From NCBI RefSeq assembly GCF_001667505.1, contig NZ_LZHZ01000022.1, forward strand, positions 124,001-188,000: a DNA stretch of 64,000 nucleotides, written 5' to 3'. The notes under the pieces were generated by a model. That model did no database searches and had not been told where the DNA came from. It was given only the letters and a program-made list of their open reading frames with translations. This document shows, piece by piece, positions 34,633 to 44,117 of the stretch (positions within the stretch are counted from its first letter, which is position 1; the number at the start of each line of letters is the position of its first letter). Made by a program: the position numbers and the translations under genes. Source of the DNA: Mycobacterium sp. ACS1612. Its GTDB lineage: Bacteria > Actinomycetota > Actinomycetes > Mycobacteriales > Mycobacteriaceae.

Positions 34633-35049
34633 TCACAGGATTACGACTGCCGCCGCCACCAGGCAGACGAATACGACCACGGAACAAATGCAATACACCG
34701 TGAAGCGTAGTCCCACAACGTTATTCGGCGTCGCAGCGGCAATCGACTCCGGCGTCCGCAGACCTTCTGCAGCGTTGTCGGCAACCCAAATCGCACCGTC
34801 GCCAAGATCTTCGAGGGCCATGACTCTGCTCGCGAACTTTGGCGACACGTGGGCCACGGTGCGCAGATGAGCCCTGTAGCGGCCGAAAGGATCTGCGTCC
34901 ATCTCTTTAGATAACGCTCCCAATCCGCCAACTAGCGCCCAGTATTTCTGAGACACAGAAATATGTGTGCCGCCCCCGGCGCGCAGTTGACGGATACAGG
35001 CCGGGGAACGGTAATTGCTAATACGCCTCACTCTGCGCAGATCATCCAT
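34633..35049 (-). CDS. Hypothetical tail-anchored membrane protein
   Basis: A 138-residue ORF with a non-biased composition and one strong C-terminal membrane segment (FTVYCICSVVVFVCLVAAAV, residues 114-133). The N-terminal part is soluble, with HISVSQKYWALVGGLGALSK and VSPKFASRVMALEDLGDGA. I recognise no family. The surrounding DNA from 34.46 to 35.23 kb is less GC-rich than the rest and has no other convincing gene, so this may be a recent arrival. It could be co-regulated with the FAD oxidoreductase downstream, but a 175-bp gap separates them. Confidence 0.5.
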   Translation of the reverse strand: MDDLRRVRRISNYRSPACIRQLRAGGGTHISVSQKYWALVGGLGALSKEMDADPFGRYRAHLRTVAHVSPKFASRVMALEDLGDGAIWVADNAAEGLRTPESIAAATPNNVVGLRFTVYCICSVVVFVCLVAAAVVIL

Positions 35050-35231
35050 GAAGCAAACCGAGATGTTTTCAAATAATCTGTGTAGGTTCGATGTTCACCA
35101 ACAGCCGGAGATGTTCGGCATCGCATAATCACGCCAGGAGCCATTACCGCGCTGTCCAAACTTCTCGGTGTTACGCCTAAAATCGGTCGCTCTCGCAGCG
35201 GTGGACGTCTGCAGTCACGTAACTTGAGAGC

Positions 35232-35912
35232 ATGAGTCTCGTTGCAGGCCGCGGCCCCCTCAGCAAGGACCCTGCAGGCTGGTTCTCCTCACCGTTGCCC
35301 GACGATGTCGTGTTCGTCGAACCCCATCCGCGACGCGTAGAGGCCATCCGTGCCGGACAGACGATCATCGATACCGAGCAGGCGTTGCTGGTGCACCGAC
35401 GCGGCCACCCGCTCAGCTACGTGTTCCCCGCAGACGACGTCGGCGGCCTCGCCGGGCGCCCCGAACCGCACGCGCCGGGCTATGTCCACGTGCCGTGGGA
35501 CGCCGTCGACGCCTGGTTCGAGGAAGGGCGTCAACTCGTCGACTACCCGCCGAATCCGTACCACCGGGTCGACTGCCGCCCGACCCGGCGGCGACTCCGG
35601 GTCACCGTCGGAGGCACGACGCTCGTCGACACCGCAGACACCGTGGTCGTCTTCGAGACCGGGCTGGAAGCCCGCCTCTACGTCGATCCCCGCCTCGTCC
35701 GCACGGACGTGCTGCGACGAACCGAGAACAGCAGCTACTGCAACTACAAGGGTTACGCGACGTACTGGGCGGCGGCAGTCGGCGACGCCGTCGTCGAAGA
35801 CGTGGCGTGGAGCTATCAGGATCCGCCGCCCGAATGCCTGCCCATCAAGGGCTTTCTCAGCTTCGACGACACGCGCGCGGAGGTGGCCGCCGAGCTGCCC
35901 GGCCGGGTGTGA
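35232..35912 (+). CDS. DUF427 domain-containing protein
   Basis: A 226-residue protein from ATG 35232 with two DUF427 units: residues 20-100 (VFVEPHPRRVEAIRAGQTII, LSYVFPADDV, VHVPWDAVDAWFEEG) and 115-205 (RRRLRVTVGGTTLVDT, SSYCNYKGYATYWAA, CLPIKGFLSF). The second contains the conserved YCNYKG and W motif. The family is of unknown function, possibly ligand-binding. It reads toward the FadE5-like gene 132 bp downstream. Nothing in the context gives it a role. Confidence 0.88.
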   Translation: MSLVAGRGPLSKDPAGWFSSPLPDDVVFVEPHPRRVEAIRAGQTIIDTEQALLVHRRGHPLSYVFPADDVGGLAGRPEPHAPGYVHVPWDAVDAWFEEGRQLVDYPPNPYHRVDCRPTRRRLRVTVGGTTLVDTADTVVVFETGLEARLYVDPRLVRTDVLRRTENSSYCNYKGYATYWAAAVGDAVVEDVAWSYQDPPPECLPIKGFLSFDDTRAEVAAELPGRV

Positions 35913-36044
35913 CACCGGTCACACCGTCGTCGGCGACCTCAGACCCTACGGTTCCGTCACCGTAGGTTGCGCCTGGTTACGGTTGCGTACGTTTTCCCCG
36001 CTCAGCCACACTTTTTGCAGTTTGCCAAAGCGGAAGGAACTGCG

Positions 36045-37871
36045 TTGGGCCACTACATCGCCAATGTTCGTGACATCGAGTTCAACCTGTTCGAGGTGCT
36101 GAACATCGACGACGTGCTCGCCGGTGGCGGCTACGCCGATCTCGATGCCGACACAGTACGCACGATGCTCGACGAGGTCGCCCGGCTTGCGGAGGGCCCC
36201 GTGGCCGAATCCTTCGCCGCAGCCGACCGGAACCCGCCCGTCTTCGATCCGGAGCACCACACCATCAGCGTGCCGGGTGAGTTGGCGAAATCGGTTCAGG
36301 CCATCAAGGACTCGGACTGGTGGCGCGTCAGCATTCCCGAGGAGATCGGCGGTGTGCCCGCACCCGCACCGGTGATCTGGGCGATCAACGAGATGCTGCT
36401 GTGCGCCAACCCCTCCGCCGCATTCTGGTGGGCGCTGGGTCCGGCGATGGCGCGGGCGCTCTACGTCGAAGGCAACGATGAGCAGAAGCGTTGGGCGGCA
36501 GAGGGTATCGCGCGTGGCTGGTCGGCGACCATGGTGCTGACCGAGCCCGACGCGGGGTCCGACGTCGGCGCGGGCCGTGCGAAAGCCACCGCGCAACCCG
36601 ACGGCACCTGGCACATCGAAGGCGTCAAGCGGTTCATTTCCGGTGGTGACGTCGGCGATACCGCCGAGAACATCTTCCATCTGGTGCTGGCCCGCCCCGA
36701 GGGCGCGGGCCCGGGTACCAAGGGCCTGAGCCTGTTCTACGTGCCGAAATATTTGTTCGACCCCGAGACGTTCGAACTCGGTAAGCGCAACGGTGTCTTC
36801 GCGACAGGGCTCGAACACAAGATGGGGCTGAAGTCCTCCCCCACATGCGAATTGACGTTCGGTGCGCACGGAATTCCGGCCGTCGGTTATCTGGTCGGGG
36901 ACGTCCACAATGGCATCGCGCAGATGTTCACCGTCATCGAGAACGCCAGGATGACGATCGGCGTCAAGGCGGCGGGCACACTGTCGACCGGCTATCTCAA
37001 CGCGCTGGCGTTCGCAAAGGAGCGGATCCAAGGGGCTGACCTGACCCAGATGACCGACAAGTCCGCGCCGCGGGTGACGATCATCCACCACCCCGATGTA
37101 CGCCGCAGCCTGATGGCGCAGAAGGCGTACGCCGAGGGTTTGCGGGCGCTGTACTTCTACGCCGCCGCGCATCAGGATGACGATGTGGCCCAATTGGTTT
37201 CGGGCGCCAGCCCGGAGTTGGCCCACCGTGTCGATGATCTGCTGCTGCCGATCGTCAAGGGTGTGGGTTCCGAACGCGCCTATGAGTTGCTGACCGAGTC
37301 GCTGCAGACCCTCGGCGGGTCCGGTTTCCTCCAGGATTACCCGATCGAGCAGTACATCCGCGACGCCAAGATCGACTCGCTGTACGAGGGCACCACCGCG
37401 ATCCAGGCGCTGGACCTGTTCTTCCGCAAGATCGTTCGCGACCGCGGCGAGTCGCTGGCCCATGTGGCGGCGCAGATCACGAAGACGATCGACACGTGCG
37501 ACGCCGATTTGAAGACTCAGGCCGCACAGTTGCGCACGGCGCTGGAGCATGTCCAGGGGATGACGGCGACCATGACCGGCTACCTGATGGCTGCGGCCGA
37601 ACAGCCAACGGAGATCTACAAAGTGGGGCTCGCCTCGGTGCGGTACCTGCTCGCCGTCGGCGACCTGATCATCGGGTGGCGTCTGCTGGTGCAGGCCGAT
37701 GTGGCCCGCGCCGCGCTGGCCGCCGCCAAGGGTGACGATGCGTTCTATCAGGGCAAGGTCGCGACCGCGACGTTCTTCGCCGCCAACATGCTGCCGAACC
37801 TCGCGGCCGTTCGCGGCATCATCGAGAACTTCGACATTGACATCATGACACTGCCCGAGGAAGCCTTCTGA
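36045..37871 (+). CDS. Acyl-CoA dehydrogenase, FadE5-like
   Basis: I select the TTG at 36045 (GCGGAAGGAA ribosome site 6-14 bp upstream, product [19 protein letters not shown]), giving 608 residues, near the 611 of M. tuberculosis FadE5 as I recall it; the 26 upstream codons do not fit. The family start xHYxxNVRDxxFNLFEVL, the FAD segment [28 protein letters not shown] and [14 protein letters not shown], plus a long C-terminal extension with [34 protein letters not shown] are typical. It should oxidise acyl-CoA with broad chain length in beta-oxidation. Confidence 0.93.
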   Translation: MGHYIANVRDIEFNLFEVLNIDDVLAGGGYADLDADTVRTMLDEVARLAEGPVAESFAAADRNPPVFDPEHHTISVPGELAKSVQAIKDSDWWRVSIPEEIGGVPAPAPVIWAINEMLLCANPSAAFWWALGPAMARALYVEGNDEQKRWAAEGIARGWSATMVLTEPDAGSDVGAGRAKATAQPDGTWHIEGVKRFISGGDVGDTAENIFHLVLARPEGAGPGTKGLSLFYVPKYLFDPETFELGKRNGVFATGLEHKMGLKSSPTCELTFGAHGIPAVGYLVGDVHNGIAQMFTVIENARMTIGVKAAGTLSTGYLNALAFAKERIQGADLTQMTDKSAPRVTIIHHPDVRRSLMAQKAYAEGLRALYFYAAAHQDDDVAQLVSGASPELAHRVDDLLLPIVKGVGSERAYELLTESLQTLGGSGFLQDYPIEQYIRDAKIDSLYEGTTAIQALDLFFRKIVRDRGESLAHVAAQITKTIDTCDADLKTQAAQLRTALEHVQGMTATMTGYLMAAAEQPTEIYKVGLASVRYLLAVGDLIIGWRLLVQADVARAALAAAKGDDAFYQGKVATATFFAANMLPNLAAVRGIIENFDIDIMTLPEEAF

Positions 37872-37885
37872 GGTAGCCGCTGCTC

Positions 37886-38200
37886 CTAGCTAGAAAGTTT
37901 GTCGCCTTGCCCTTCGGCGACTTCGCTTTGGATGCGTTCGAATTGCACTGCCATGGCTGCTGAGGGGGGCGTTGGCCGCTGACAGCGGACGCACCCATCA
38001 CCATGAAGTCGTCGATGAGGCCGTCGTCGTTGACGCGGATGAAGTCGCAACCGGTGCTGCGGCAGCTGCGGATTGTTGGGCTCGTACGGCGACCGGGTCC
38101 GCGACGCTGTTTATCGGCCGGCGAACCAAGGCGGCATCGAATAGCCCAAGGCACTGTGCCGTGGCGCCGGTGCTCGATGGCTTCAGTCATGATGTGTCCC
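37886..38200 (-). pseudogene. Decayed SnoaL-like gene
   Basis: The stretch between the FadE5-like gene and the PucR regulator has no intact gene. On the minus strand one frame reads GCDFIRVNDDGLIDDFMVM, the next continues as RPLSAANAP, and the third ends AVQFERIQSEVAEGQGDKLSS before TAG at 37888-37886 (read as short segments in three frames). Joined, these resemble the C-terminal part of mycobacterial SnoaL-like proteins. At least two frameshifts are needed, and the N-terminal part is not readable. Limits on the right are approximate; 38200-38410 shows nothing but presumed promoter sequence for the regulator. Confidence 0.55.
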
Positions 38201-38410
38201 AAGACATTCGGTGAATCCTAATGAGGAGGCTGGCGGGTCAGCGTTGGCGGTACGACGGTCACGCTGGACTGCACTGCCGAACTGGGCGTACTGACCACGG
38301 TCATCGGGTTAGCCAATTGAGCTCCGCAAAGGCCAGCGGCGAGGTCGACCGCCGAGCCGGCTGTATTGATGTGGGTAGCATGAGGACCGCGTTCGCTCAT
38401 ACGAGGGTAG

Positions 38411-39724
38411 GTGGTGACGTTGACGCGCCCCTGGTTCGCCGAACTCAAACCCACTGCGCAACAGGCGTCGCCGATCGTGTCCGTACTCCCCGAACGGGCT
38501 GCGGAACTGACTGCACTCCTGGGGTCGGGGCCGGCGGACTGGGCGGTTGAATTGGGTGCGCTGATGGCCGCCAGCATCATCGCCGCGATCCCGGAGCTGG
38601 CCGTGGACGCAGTCGCCGACGAGGTTGCCAAGGGTTGCGAGGCCGTGGCCCTGGGCACCCTGACTGCACTCGCGCTCGACGACGACGTGAAGTTCGCGGC
38701 GATGCCGGAGGTTCTCACTGGGCCCATGGAAGTGGTAGCGCGCGGCATCGGCATCGAGCACATGCTGCGCAGTATCCACGTCGCCCACGCCACCGCCGCG
38801 GGCGTGGTGCTCGATGCCGCCGAACGCGTGGTGCCCGAGTCCCAGCGCTTCGTCGAGATGAGGCGCATCAACCAGACACTGTTCGGCATCGTCGATGTCC
38901 TGACCAAACGAATGGCCGATGAGTACGCCCGCGCGCAGGAGGCGTGGTTGACCAGTTCAGTGGCTCTACCCACCGAGATCGTGGAGGACCTTGTGCAGGG
39001 TTCTGCCGTGCCGATTGATAGGGCCACCCGGATTCTGGGTTACGACCTGAGCCGCTGGCATCTTGCCGTGATCGTCTGGACTGATGCGACCACCCCCGCT
39101 GCACCCATCCAGCTCAGAACCGCTGCTTCCGAGGTCCTTACCGCCGCGGGGTGCGTCTCGACGCTCGTTCTTCCGGTGGGAGCCCACCGAGTTTGGGCGT
39201 GGGGCTCGCGAACGTCGGACCCGCCCGAGTCGGCCGTCGCAACGACGGCGCCGCCTTCAGGCGTGCGCGTCGCAGTCGGACTGGCGGCTGCCGGCGTCGA
39301 GGGGTTCCGGGACAGCCACCGCCAGGCGGCCGAGGTAGCCCGCGTCGGCGCCTTGTCGACGCGTGACGTCTCGTCGTTTTGCTATCACGACCTCGACATC
39401 GTCGCGATGCTCAGCACCGACCTGCCGGCCGCACGCGGCTTCGTCGCCCGCGAACTCGGCGGCTTGGCCGGCAGCACCGAGTCCGTTTCCACCATCCGTC
39501 GGACCCTCAAGCGGTACCTCGATCGCGACAGGAGTCTGGCCACCACCGCAGCCGATCTCCACATCGCGCGAAACACCGTTGCCTACCGGGTTCAGCGCGC
39601 TGAGCAACTGCGTGGCCGACCCGCGACCGATCGCCGCCTGCAGCTGCATGCCGCCCTCACCCTCGCCGACGAACTCGGTGACGCCGTCCTGCGACCACGG
39701 CCGCCCGCATCGGACCTGGATTGA
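38411..39724 (+). CDS. PucR/CdaR-type helix-turn-helix transcriptional regulator
   Basis: A 437-residue protein from GTG 38411 (GAGGG about 8 bp upstream). The C-terminal 60 residues carry the PucR-type HTH: STIRRTLKRYLDRDRSLATT, then AADLHIARNTVAYRVQRAEQL. A GGDEF-like/CdaR central region (residues 190-340, LGYDLSRWHLAVIVWTD, RVAVGLAAAGVEGFRDSHRQA) precedes it and the N-terminal helical sensor region is typical. It lies just upstream of and co-directional with the FAH and VOC genes, which it probably activates in response to a substrate or intermediate. No operator could be assigned. Confidence 0.9.
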   Translation: MVTLTRPWFAELKPTAQQASPIVSVLPERAAELTALLGSGPADWAVELGALMAASIIAAIPELAVDAVADEVAKGCEAVALGTLTALALDDDVKFAAMPEVLTGPMEVVARGIGIEHMLRSIHVAHATAAGVVLDAAERVVPESQRFVEMRRINQTLFGIVDVLTKRMADEYARAQEAWLTSSVALPTEIVEDLVQGSAVPIDRATRILGYDLSRWHLAVIVWTDATTPAAPIQLRTAASEVLTAAGCVSTLVLPVGAHRVWAWGSRTSDPPESAVATTAPPSGVRVAVGLAAAGVEGFRDSHRQAAEVARVGALSTRDVSSFCYHDLDIVAMLSTDLPAARGFVARELGGLAGSTESVSTIRRTLKRYLDRDRSLATTAADLHIARNTVAYRVQRAEQLRGRPATDRRLQLHAALTLADELGDAVLRPRPPASDLD

Positions 39725-39834
39725 AGCACAGTCGAAACCGGTCAATTTTGGATTTGAGTCCAGGCTTTGGTTTGTGGTCGCGCGGTTGACTGGACAGAAA
39801 GCCCGTCGAAAGGTGGGCAGACGAGGAGAAGTCG

Positions 39835-40794
39835 GTGGTCGTCCATCTGGTCCGGTACCAGGACGCCGAGCAGAGCTCGTGGGGCGTCCTTACAGGCGAC
39901 ATCGTCTCGCCACTCGCCGGGGACTATCGGCGCACCGCCGACCTGATCGAGCGCGGTGAGCCCGACTGGAGCGCGGTAGCGGCCCGAGCGGGCGGGCTGG
40001 CGCTGACCGAGGTTGAACTGCTCTCACCGGTCACCACGCCGTGCCGGGTGATGTGTCAGGGCGCCAACTACCGTCAACACGCCATCGAGTCCGGGATGAA
40101 CCCTGATGAGAGGGCCTTCAACCTGTTCTTCGACAAAACCGACGCCGCCGTCACTGGACCCTGCGCCCCAGTCACCCGTCCGGCTCACGTCACCCTGCTG
40201 GACTACGAGATCGAGCTGGCGCTCGTGCTGCGTCAAAAGGTCGACGCGCCCACGACGGTAACCATGGAGAACCTGCACGAATACGTCTTCGGCGTCACCA
40301 TCGCCAACGACCTCTCCGCCCGCGACATCCAGCTACCACAGGGACAATTCCTGAAGGGCAAGAGCTACCGCGGATTCTGTCCGCTGGGCCCGGTGCTGGC
40401 CGTCCTTGAACCACACGAGTTCGGTCTGCTCGACGACCTTGAGTTGCGGCTGGAGGTCAACGGGTCGCTACGACAGACCGATAACACCGTGAACATGCTC
40501 TATCGGCCCGCTGAGACGCTGACTGAGTTGACCGAGTTCTGCAACGTCAGCCCCGGTGACGTGCTGCTGACCGGCACCCCACATGGCTGCGTGGCGACCT
40601 CGCCTCGGCCCGCGCTCCGCCGACTGGCGACCGCGCTGCTGCCCGAAGACAAGCTGTGGGCGGCATTCATCAAGCTCAACCAACGCAAGCCCTACCTGCA
40701 GCCCGGCGACGTGGTCACCGCCTCGATTCGCAACGGCGCCGGGACTCTCGACTTGGGCACTCAGCGAAACACCATCGTTGCCGGAACCCGCTAG
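39835..40794 (+). CDS. Fumarylacetoacetate hydrolase (FAH) family protein, set 1
   Basis: GTG 39835 follows GAGGAGAAG and gives 319 residues. The C-terminal FAH domain (from about residue 65) has metal ligands in LDYEIELALVL and the conserved IANDLSARDIQ, GKSYRGFCPLGP and LLTGTPHGC. FAH-family enzymes hydrate or cleave C-C bonds in acylpyruvates and 2-hydroxy-dienoates, late steps of meta-cleavage pathways. It heads a short operon with a VOC-type dioxygenase, which fits that role. A second member with the same layout lies at 49973-50911. Confidence 0.9.
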   Translation: MVVHLVRYQDAEQSSWGVLTGDIVSPLAGDYRRTADLIERGEPDWSAVAARAGGLALTEVELLSPVTTPCRVMCQGANYRQHAIESGMNPDERAFNLFFDKTDAAVTGPCAPVTRPAHVTLLDYEIELALVLRQKVDAPTTVTMENLHEYVFGVTIANDLSARDIQLPQGQFLKGKSYRGFCPLGPVLAVLEPHEFGLLDDLELRLEVNGSLRQTDNTVNMLYRPAETLTELTEFCNVSPGDVLLTGTPHGCVATSPRPALRRLATALLPEDKLWAAFIKLNQRKPYLQPGDVVTASIRNGAGTLDLGTQRNTIVAGTR

Positions 40795-40806
40795 GAAGGA
40801 TTCACA

Positions 40807-41496
40807 ATGAGCGCCACGCCCAGTCCACTGCATCCCTCTCACTCAGAGGACTCCGACACGGCGACCTCGACACCGGATCTCGCGGAACTTCCCGACCGTC
40901 TCGTGCCCGACTTCATCGCTCACTGGGTGATCAAGACCGCCCGCAGCGCCGAGATGATCGAGTGGTACGGAAAGGTTTTCGGCGCTCGCGTCGTCTACGA
41001 AGACCATCAGATCGCGTTTCTCACTTGGGATCACGAGAGCCATCGGCTGGCGCTGGTCAAACTTCCGCCGCCATTACGCTACGTCTTTCCGCTGTCCCGA
41101 TGGCGCCGCAAGGCCTACGGCATCGACCATCTCGCCTTCACTTTCACGTCAGTGAAGGCCTTGCTGCTGACCTACGAACGGCTCAGGGGAGTCGGCATAA
41201 CGCCGGTCTGGTCCATCTACCACGGGCCCACGACCAGCCTGTACTACGAGGATCCAGAAGGTATTCGGCTCGAATTCCAGACGGAGAACTTTCCCACCGC
41301 CCAGAAGACCGCCGAGTACTTCGGCAGCGACGAGTTCGCAGCGAACCCGATCGGCACCAACATCGACCCGGACTACCTTCTCGAACAGCTTCACGTAGGT
41401 GTACGCGAAGAGGACCTGCTCAAGAGAGGCGCCGGCATCCATCCTGGTACCAAACCCCGATCCAACAAGCGCGCCATCACGTGGAAGACGCTGTGA
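40807..41496 (+). CDS. VOC-family protein, single-module extradiol dioxygenase-like
   Basis: A 229-residue protein 12 bp after the FAH gene, with AGGA before ATG 40807. A Pro/Ser-rich N-terminus is followed by a vicinal-oxygen-chelate fold: FIAHWVIKTARSAEMIEWY (first His), YGIDHLAFTFTS (second His) and GIRLEFQTE (Glu), a plausible 2-His-1-Glu metal site. Length and layout fit the small single-module VOC dioxygenases that open catechol-type rings, but glyoxalase-type activities are possible. It is followed at once by a broken FAD hydroxylase gene. Confidence 0.85.
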   Translation: MSATPSPLHPSHSEDSDTATSTPDLAELPDRLVPDFIAHWVIKTARSAEMIEWYGKVFGARVVYEDHQIAFLTWDHESHRLALVKLPPPLRYVFPLSRWRRKAYGIDHLAFTFTSVKALLLTYERLRGVGITPVWSIYHGPTTSLYYEDPEGIRLEFQTENFPTAQKTAEYFGSDEFAANPIGTNIDPDYLLEQLHVGVREEDLLKRGAGIHPGTKPRSNKRAITWKTL

Positions 41497-41499
41497 GGC

Positions 41500-42450
41500 A
41501 TAGACACCGAATCGGTCGTCATCGTCGGCGCCGGCGCCGCCGGATCCACGTTGGCCTTGCTGCTGGCCCGCTACGACATACCCAGCACGGTTATCGAACA
41601 ACGCAATGATCCCCGCCTGCATCCGGCCGCGCATGTCATCAACGCCTGCTCCTAGAGATCTGGCATCAGGCCTCCCTGCGCTGGCGCGCGCCGTGGAATC
41701 GATCAACCCCCGATCGACACGGTCAACATCATCCGCTGGTGCACCGACGTGCGCAGCCCGCCGTTAGGAGAGATCGACCTCCTCTCCCAACCCGACCGGT
41801 CGCCGAGGTGCGCAGTCACAGCGCAAATCTCATCTCCCACAGCGGTCAGCACCTGCTCATGCCGGAGGTGTGGAAAGTTCTCGACGATGAGTCTCTCATC
41901 GGCTTCCGGCGCGGATGGCGAGCCGAGAAGGATGGCGGCCGGTTGATCGTGCGCTCGTCGGGTACGGAGCCGACCGCCGTATCACCGCGGTACGTCATCG
42001 CCGCGGACTGGGCGAACAGCGCGTTGTGCGACGCTGCCGGCATCGCCATGAGAGGTCCGGTACTGGCCAACATGGGTAGCGCTTATTCTTTGACGCGCCG
42101 GGGATCTATCCCGCCGGCAGCGACCGGCCGCTGCTCAGCTGGATCTACCATCCGCGTTTTAGTGGGGAGATGATCGCCCACGCCGACGATGACTATGTGC
42201 TGATGACCTATACCTGCACGAGGCTCAACTGATCGCATCCGACAGCCGCCCGTTCTGGGATCGGATACTGCCCAACGTAATTGGCTTCGACGATTATCGG
42301 ATCCGCTCGACCGGCACCTGGACGATGACCAAGCAGATCGCTGATCGGTTCCGTCGAGAATCGCTGCTGCTCATCGGCGACGCTGCTCACCGCTTCCCCC
42401 ACCGGCGGCTTCGGGCTCGGCAGCGGCGACCCGATGGCCACGTGGTGTGG
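41500..42450 (+). pseudogene. Broken FAD-dependent aromatic hydroxylase gene
   Basis: The region after the VOC gene reads clearly as a group A flavin monooxygenase, but only by changing frame several times. TESVVIVGAGAAGSTLALLL begins after an ATA where a start is expected (41500), and stops at TAG 41653-41655. Further pieces are EIWHQAS, LARAVESINP, PPIDTVNIIRWCTDVRSPPL, the segment SGQHLLMPEVWKVLDDESLI, RPLLSWIYHPRFSGEM, and ESLLLIGDAAHRFP with PTGGFGLGSGD. At least five frame changes are needed, and the C-terminal 200 or so residues are missing. The intact hydroxylase at 42561 is on the other strand. Confidence 0.8.
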
Positions 42451-42560
42451 CGCACCAGCACGGCCCCGCTGGGGGCTGACCGGCCGCGGATGTTCATCGA
42501 ACGCGCCTGGGTTCAGGTCCATCCGCACGCGAGCCGCCGTAAGCGCCTCCGCGCCTGCAA

Positions 42561-44114
42561 TCATGACCGCTTCGATGGCGCTGATGTCACGATGTGCGGC
42601 GTCATCGATTGCGCAGCGGCTCGGGTGGTTTCGGCGGCGTTGTGGATCGCGATGTGGCCGATGTAGCCGTCCGGGCGAATCAGTAACAACGTGTCTCGGG
42701 TCAGCCCGTAGATCCTGGCGAATCCTCCGGTCGGGTCACTGAACACATCACCGGCGTCGATGGCGAGGCGTTTGAGTGGTGCGCTGGCGGCGGGCCAGTC
42801 GAGTTCCGCCAGCGCCGCGGCGGCGTGCGCGCCGTAAGCCAGCACCGTGAAATGAGGTCCGCGGTATGCGTCAAACAGTCTCACGCGGCGGCCGTCCGCA
42901 TCGACGAGGTCGGCGTTCGGTGCGCGGTCACCGACACGCAGCGTCGCCGTGCGGTCCGCGACCAGCGGCGCTAGCGGCCCGCCGTGGTAGGTCAGGGCGA
43001 GTTGTTTTTCGTCCTTGCCGCGCCGCATGCTCGACGGGTCGAGCTTACCGATCCCTTCGTACTTCTTGGTCGAGAGACCGAGCACGCCCGCAGCGATCGG
43101 CAGCCGTTCCTGTTCATAGGTGTCGAGGAGTTGATCGTCGGCTCCCGCTAGGACTTGGCCGAGTTTCCATCCCAAGTTGTAAGCATCCCCGATACCAGTG
43201 TTGAGGCCCTGCGCGCCGGCCGGGGTGTGCACATGGGCGGCGTCACCGGCCAATAGCACCCGGCCGCGGCGGTAGTTCTCGGCCAGCCGGATATTGGGGC
43301 GAAACACAGACTGCCACTGGATGTCTCGCAGTGCGAGCCGCTTGTTGCGGGTATGCGCTTGGATGCGCGCGTTGATCTGCGCCAGGTCTTGCGGGGCTGG
43401 TTCGTCGGGTGAGAACCGGATCATCCATTGAAATTTGTCACTGTGGGGCAGCGGGCAGGCGCCCACGAAGCGGCCCTTGAGGCCGGGCCACACGTGCCAG
43501 TACTTGCGGGATAGTCCACCCGAGACGGTGGCGTCGACGATGAGGATGCGGTCGGCCTCGTCCGTGGAGCCACTGAACTCGACGCCGAGGAGCTTGCGAA
43601 CTCGGCTGCCGCCGCCGTCGGCGCCGACGAGGTAACGCGCGCTGATGTCCTCGGCGCCGTCGGAGGTCGCGACCTGCGCGGTGACATGGGTGCCGTGGTC
43701 GGTCAAGCCCACCAGCTCTGTACCGAAATCAACCCGCTCGCCCAATGATTCGAATCGGGCGTGCAGCGCGCGGTCGGTACGGTGCTGCGGGATGAGCCAG
43801 GTGTCGGGGTATGGGATATCGGCACCGCGCTTTCCTTTGGCCATCATCCGGAAGGGGATGGTGAGCGGGCCCAGATGGATTCCCATAGGCGGGTAAAGCG
43901 CGCCCTGATTCATGATGTCAGGCAATGCGCCGAGATCGTCGAGAACCTCGAGGGTCCGGGGCTGGATGCCTTTGGCGCGCGACCCGTCGAAGGCATGTGG
44001 CGCCTTGTCGATGAGGCGCACCGCTACCCCACGGCGTGCGAGGTCTATTGCCAGCGTGGTGCCGGCGGGCCCCGCCCCGACGATCAAGACGTCGGTGGCG
44101 CTGGTTGTGGTCAT
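42561..44114 (-). CDS. FAD-dependent aromatic hydroxylase (PheA/TfdB/MhpA family)
   Basis: The 517-residue protein has ATDVLIVGAGPAGTTLAIDL at the N-terminus, GDxxG-type ARYLVGADGGGSRVRKLLG, and RVLLAGDAAHVHTPAGAQGLN with TGIGDAYNLGWKLGQVL, plus a C-terminal thioredoxin-like domain (residues 385-517: DRAPNADLVDADG, GGFARIYGLTRDTLLLIRPDGYIG). This is the phenol hydroxylase-like group A family with C-terminal dimerisation domain, which adds OH to phenolic rings with NAD(P)H. It is translated just downstream of an alpha/beta hydrolase gene 3 bp away, in the TetR-controlled leftward operon. Confidence 0.92.
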   Translation of the reverse strand: MTTTSATDVLIVGAGPAGTTLAIDLARRGVAVRLIDKAPHAFDGSRAKGIQPRTLEVLDDLGALPDIMNQGALYPPMGIHLGPLTIPFRMMAKGKRGADIPYPDTWLIPQHRTDRALHARFESLGERVDFGTELVGLTDHGTHVTAQVATSDGAEDISARYLVGADGGGSRVRKLLGVEFSGSTDEADRILIVDATVSGGLSRKYWHVWPGLKGRFVGACPLPHSDKFQWMIRFSPDEPAPQDLAQINARIQAHTRNKRLALRDIQWQSVFRPNIRLAENYRRGRVLLAGDAAHVHTPAGAQGLNTGIGDAYNLGWKLGQVLAGADDQLLDTYEQERLPIAAGVLGLSTKKYEGIGKLDPSSMRRGKDEKQLALTYHGGPLAPLVADRTATLRVGDRAPNADLVDADGRRVRLFDAYRGPHFTVLAYGAHAAAALAELDWPAASAPLKRLAIDAGDVFSDPTGGFARIYGLTRDTLLLIRPDGYIGHIAIHNAAETTRAAAQSMTPHIVTSAPSKRS

Positions 44115-44117
44115 TGG

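Noticed and set aside
37843..38202. 119-codon minus-strand ORF taken as an intact gene
   Set aside because: Only its middle is protein-like; the matching parts continue in other frames, so it is treated as a decayed SnoaL-like gene.
38218..39027. 269-codon minus-strand Ser/Ala-rich ORF opposite the PucR gene
   Set aside because: Composition is that of an antisense frame; the PucR HTH on the plus strand is certain.
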